From Prosapia bicincta (taxonomy: Eukaryota > Arthropoda > Insecta > Hemiptera > Cercopidae), in NCBI GenBank assembly GCA_036971475.1, contig JBAIZL010000001.1, positions 151,395,044 through 151,459,043 on the forward strand: 64,000 nucleotides of DNA, in the 5' to 3' direction. Positions 61,501 through 64,000 of the stretch are shown one piece after another (within the stretch, counting starts at the first letter, position 1; each line of letters opens with the position of its first letter). The notes below the pieces were generated by a model. It worked only from the letters and a program-made list of their open reading frames with translations, ran no database searches and was not told where the DNA came from. The translations under genes were made by a program, and so were the position numbers.

Positions 61501-61591
61501 TACTAAATGTTTTTCTTATCTGACCTTCAAATTAAAACTTGAAATGTATCATGTTTCTCGTAAAAGTATATATAAACAAATAAATTGATTT

Positions 61592-61593
<2 letters not shown>

Positions 61594-61631
<38 letters not shown>

Positions 61632-61816
61632 TTGATATTTTACGTTATCCATTGTTTTTCTTTTGCACTGATTTTATGAAGTTAATATATTACTATTGTA
61701 AGTAATTTTATCAGTGATTCGACAATGGGCAAGTGACCGAAAGGCGCCTCATCACACAAGGTAAAATCATTGCACTTAATGATGGATAAAATTACTTACA
61801 ATAGTAATATATTAAC

Positions 61817-61870
<54 letters not shown>
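61594..61870. mobile_element. foldback flanked by (TA)n on both sides, PLE-like
   Basis: TA runs at 61594-61629 and 61820-61870 enclose a hairpin with perfect 35-bp arms (61678-61712 and 61785-61819). The loop holds ACAATGGGCAAGTGACCGAA, which resembles a PLE tail. It sits inside the hAT remnant, so it arrived later. Confidence 0.6.
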
Positions 61871-61873
<3 letters not shown>

Positions 61874-62002
61874 ATAATTGTTTCTTTTTCATAATAATAT
61901 GCCCATACTATTTATTTATAATGTAAAATGTAGGGGACGTGTAAGGCTTTCATTTCAATAGGGGACGAAGTACCAAAAGGTTTGGGAACCCCTATACTAG
62001 AA

Positions 62003-62639
62003 GGTTATGTGCTGTTGTCTACCACTTTGAGTTTAGTGTCTGCTTTGAGAAAGGAACTGCGTCTGGAACGCTTTGTGAGGCACATTAATTAGTTTATTTG
62101 TATGATGTCCAATAAGTTTTTTTTTAAGATGAAAAAAACTTTAAAGATGTTTAAAAACAAGTTTTACATATTTACCACTTTGTCAGTCGTATGATGTAGT
62201 TTGTAATAGAAACACGGTCGTTTGTTTCATTGAGTCAACAATGATTACTTAATAGGAGGCGTTTCTACAACTAATTTGTTGTTATTTTTAACTCATTATA
62301 AAATGTATGGCATAAAAAAAAATAGCATCGACAATGTCCCAGTCAAGGACAATAATCATCAACTCATTAAGACAACCGTGTTTTTATTTCAAAGTTACAT
62401 AGCTTGTAATTACATATTTATCAATACACATACATGAATTGGCAATGTTTTACATCGAGTGACATTTTAATCGGTCGAAACTCTAGTAAACCAGTAATGT
62501 AAAAATCTCTTGTTAGAAGTAGGCTAAATTCCTACTGAGGTCAAGAAAGATGAGTTTTATCAATATTAGCTTATTTCCTGTTTCTTTATTTTTATTAATT
62601 TCCTTCATTTTTAACTTTACAACACTATTTATGATATTT
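62003..62639. other. no gene recognised
   Basis: No supported feature. Confidence 0.55.
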
Positions 62640-63000
62640 CGTGGTAACCATGGCAACAGTTCAAGGTTGAACAATGGAGGTTTCAACTACAGAGAGGGGG
62701 AAATTCATATACGTCCTTGAGAAATTCCTTTTTCGGTATTGAATAGTTGGCACAGTCCCAAAGCGTACACTTTGAACATGAAGATTAACAGTTCGAATCC
62801 AGATAGACCCCTAAATTTTTATAATTTAATTATTGAATAAATATTACAAAATACTGCACTAACATCAATTGTCATCCACTATAGGTTTTAAAAAAAAATA
62901 TATTTTAACATGATTGGATGATTAAAAACATATTTTATTAACGATTGAAAATTTATACAAGATATATATTAGGAGAGTGTGAGCTAATAAGGGGAAATTA
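62640..63000 (+). repeat. dispersed repeat with tRNA-like stretch (copy 2)
   Basis: Starts near GTAACCATGGCAACAGTT, contains AGTTGGCACAGTCCCAAAGC and GTTCGAATCC about 40 bases later, and ends in an AT-rich tail with ACATCAATTGTCATCCACTA. Partner of 54119-54440, opposite strand. Confidence 0.6.
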
Positions 63001-64000
63001 TTAAAAATACCTCAGTTGTTATGAGTAACATAATAGCTCTGTCAGTTCCCTTCTGTGGTTTTTCAAGTGGTTCCTATTTTGGTTGGCAACACTGGGAGAA
63101 AGTCTAAACAAAACGTCTCGGACCTAGTGTCAACTCATTACATAAAATTAAAAGCTTTAATTAAACTGGAATGACACTGTACAGGAACTTTCTAAAAACA
63201 CTTTCTCACGATTCTGAACAGAAATGTTAAAATTACACTTTGTAAACTGAAAGGGAAATACAGATATAACGCACAGATATTTCACCCCCTCCCCTCGCGG
63301 TTCCCAATAACACATAACCTACATTACTCAGAACACTTATAAAGAAATTAAACAATGGGCAATGATGCCACTTAATTTATACACCTGTCTCTATAGTTTC
63401 ATTGTCTCTAAGCAAAGCGTGGATTACAGCCAATACGTGCTCTATATATTCACACAGTCAAAACTTAAAACTATTTGTCATGACTTAAAAATGTCATTTA
63501 AAATAAATGTCTGAAAAAAGATTTTCTTAAAAAAATCTATTGTTATTTCTATGCATCTTTTCAAAGATTTCGTTGTGAGAAGAGCATTGACATCTCTGAT
63601 AACCTATTCCAAGAGAAACGTACGATACAGATTTACATTTTGTATATGATATTCCACTGCTTGGTGAAGCCATGTCTGCTTGAAAAGGAGTGAACACTAA
63701 GTAGATTTCTTATAAGTAACGCAAAAGACCAAGTTCATGGAAATTTCAAGATCCCAAACTGATAATCGTGGTCTTCCAGTATAATTTTTAAGGGCAAATC
63801 TAAAGATTTACTCAACTATCCAGTATATCTAATTTCCGTTCATAGGTTTGACGATAAAGCAGGGATACTGGATTACTTTAATCCAAACGCCTGCAAAGTT
63901 TGAAATTTAAATCACGGCCATTCAAAGCTAAATATCGTCTGTGCTTTCGGTTAAATATTTAGTGATTAAGTTGCTATACCACTAAAAATGATTATTTATT
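63001..64000. other. no gene recognised
   Basis: Unique AT-rich sequence to the window end. Confidence 0.55.

Larger units (their letters stand above)
60916..61994 (+). mobile_element. hAT element remnant with exact 8-bp target duplication
   Basis: TACTAGAA occurs exactly at 60908-60915 and 61995-62002, directly outside the element ends. The right end in reverse, TAGGGGTTCCCAAACCTTTT, is a typical hAT end; the left end, CTTAGAATCCAAAAC, followed by 15 G, is a degraded partner. It contains a transposase C-terminus and an inserted foldback (61594-61870). Confidence 0.75.

Overview
The window is AT-rich eukaryotic DNA, very probably arthropod and most likely insect. It carries no bacterial-style gene organisation. 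The transposon families fit an insect: an I-like LINE with RNase H, a Jockey-clade LINE, Penelope-like elements (PLEs) with GIY-YIG domains, PIF/Harbinger-type and hAT-type DNA elements. The species cannot be named from the sequence. No host protein-coding gene, rRNA gene or tRNA gene could be supported. Every recognisable protein segment is transposon-derived.

Layout. 1-285 is a folded-back PLE terminus. 383-2335 is an 84-bp tandem array. 4117-10320 is a nearly intact I-like LINE on the minus strand. It has two tandem 160-bp 5' monomers, ORF1 with three CCHC knuckles, ORF2 with endonuclease, RT and RNase H interrupted by one in-frame TGA, a 64-nt A tail, and matching target-site flanks. 10765-11216 is a 21-bp array. 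11850-17510 holds PLE remnants and a hAT-like MITE. 17530-20600 is a decayed Jockey element split by a Harbinger-like MITE; a second MITE copy lies at 21480-22225. 24419-26345 (74 bp) and 27715-28540 (48-49 bp) are satellites. 30060-31207 is a cluster of PLE tails and TA microsatellites. 34289-35153 is a 33-bp array. 37142-37866 is a long foldback. 38589-39394 is a hAT remnant. 41278-42293 is a 48-bp array. 43750-52571 is a major satellite: six 82-bp units, then about 92 units of 90 bp with a 2.6-2.7 kb block duplicated. 53380-54440 and 62640-63000 hold a dispersed repeat with a tRNA-like stretch. 55557-58507 is a second, older, internally deleted copy of the I-like LINE. 60916-61994 is a hAT remnant with an exact 8-bp target duplication and a PLE foldback inside it.

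How the parts relate. The two I-like LINE copies can be compared directly. They show base-pair-preserving changes in hairpins at both RNA ends, which is the best evidence here for a functional RNA. The nesting gives a relative history: Jockey before Harbinger MITE, and hAT before PLE. Tandem arrays make up roughly a quarter of the window, and the long open frames inside them are by-products of periods divisible by three. Coordinates of decayed elements were judged by eye and are approximate unless a target-site duplication fixes them.
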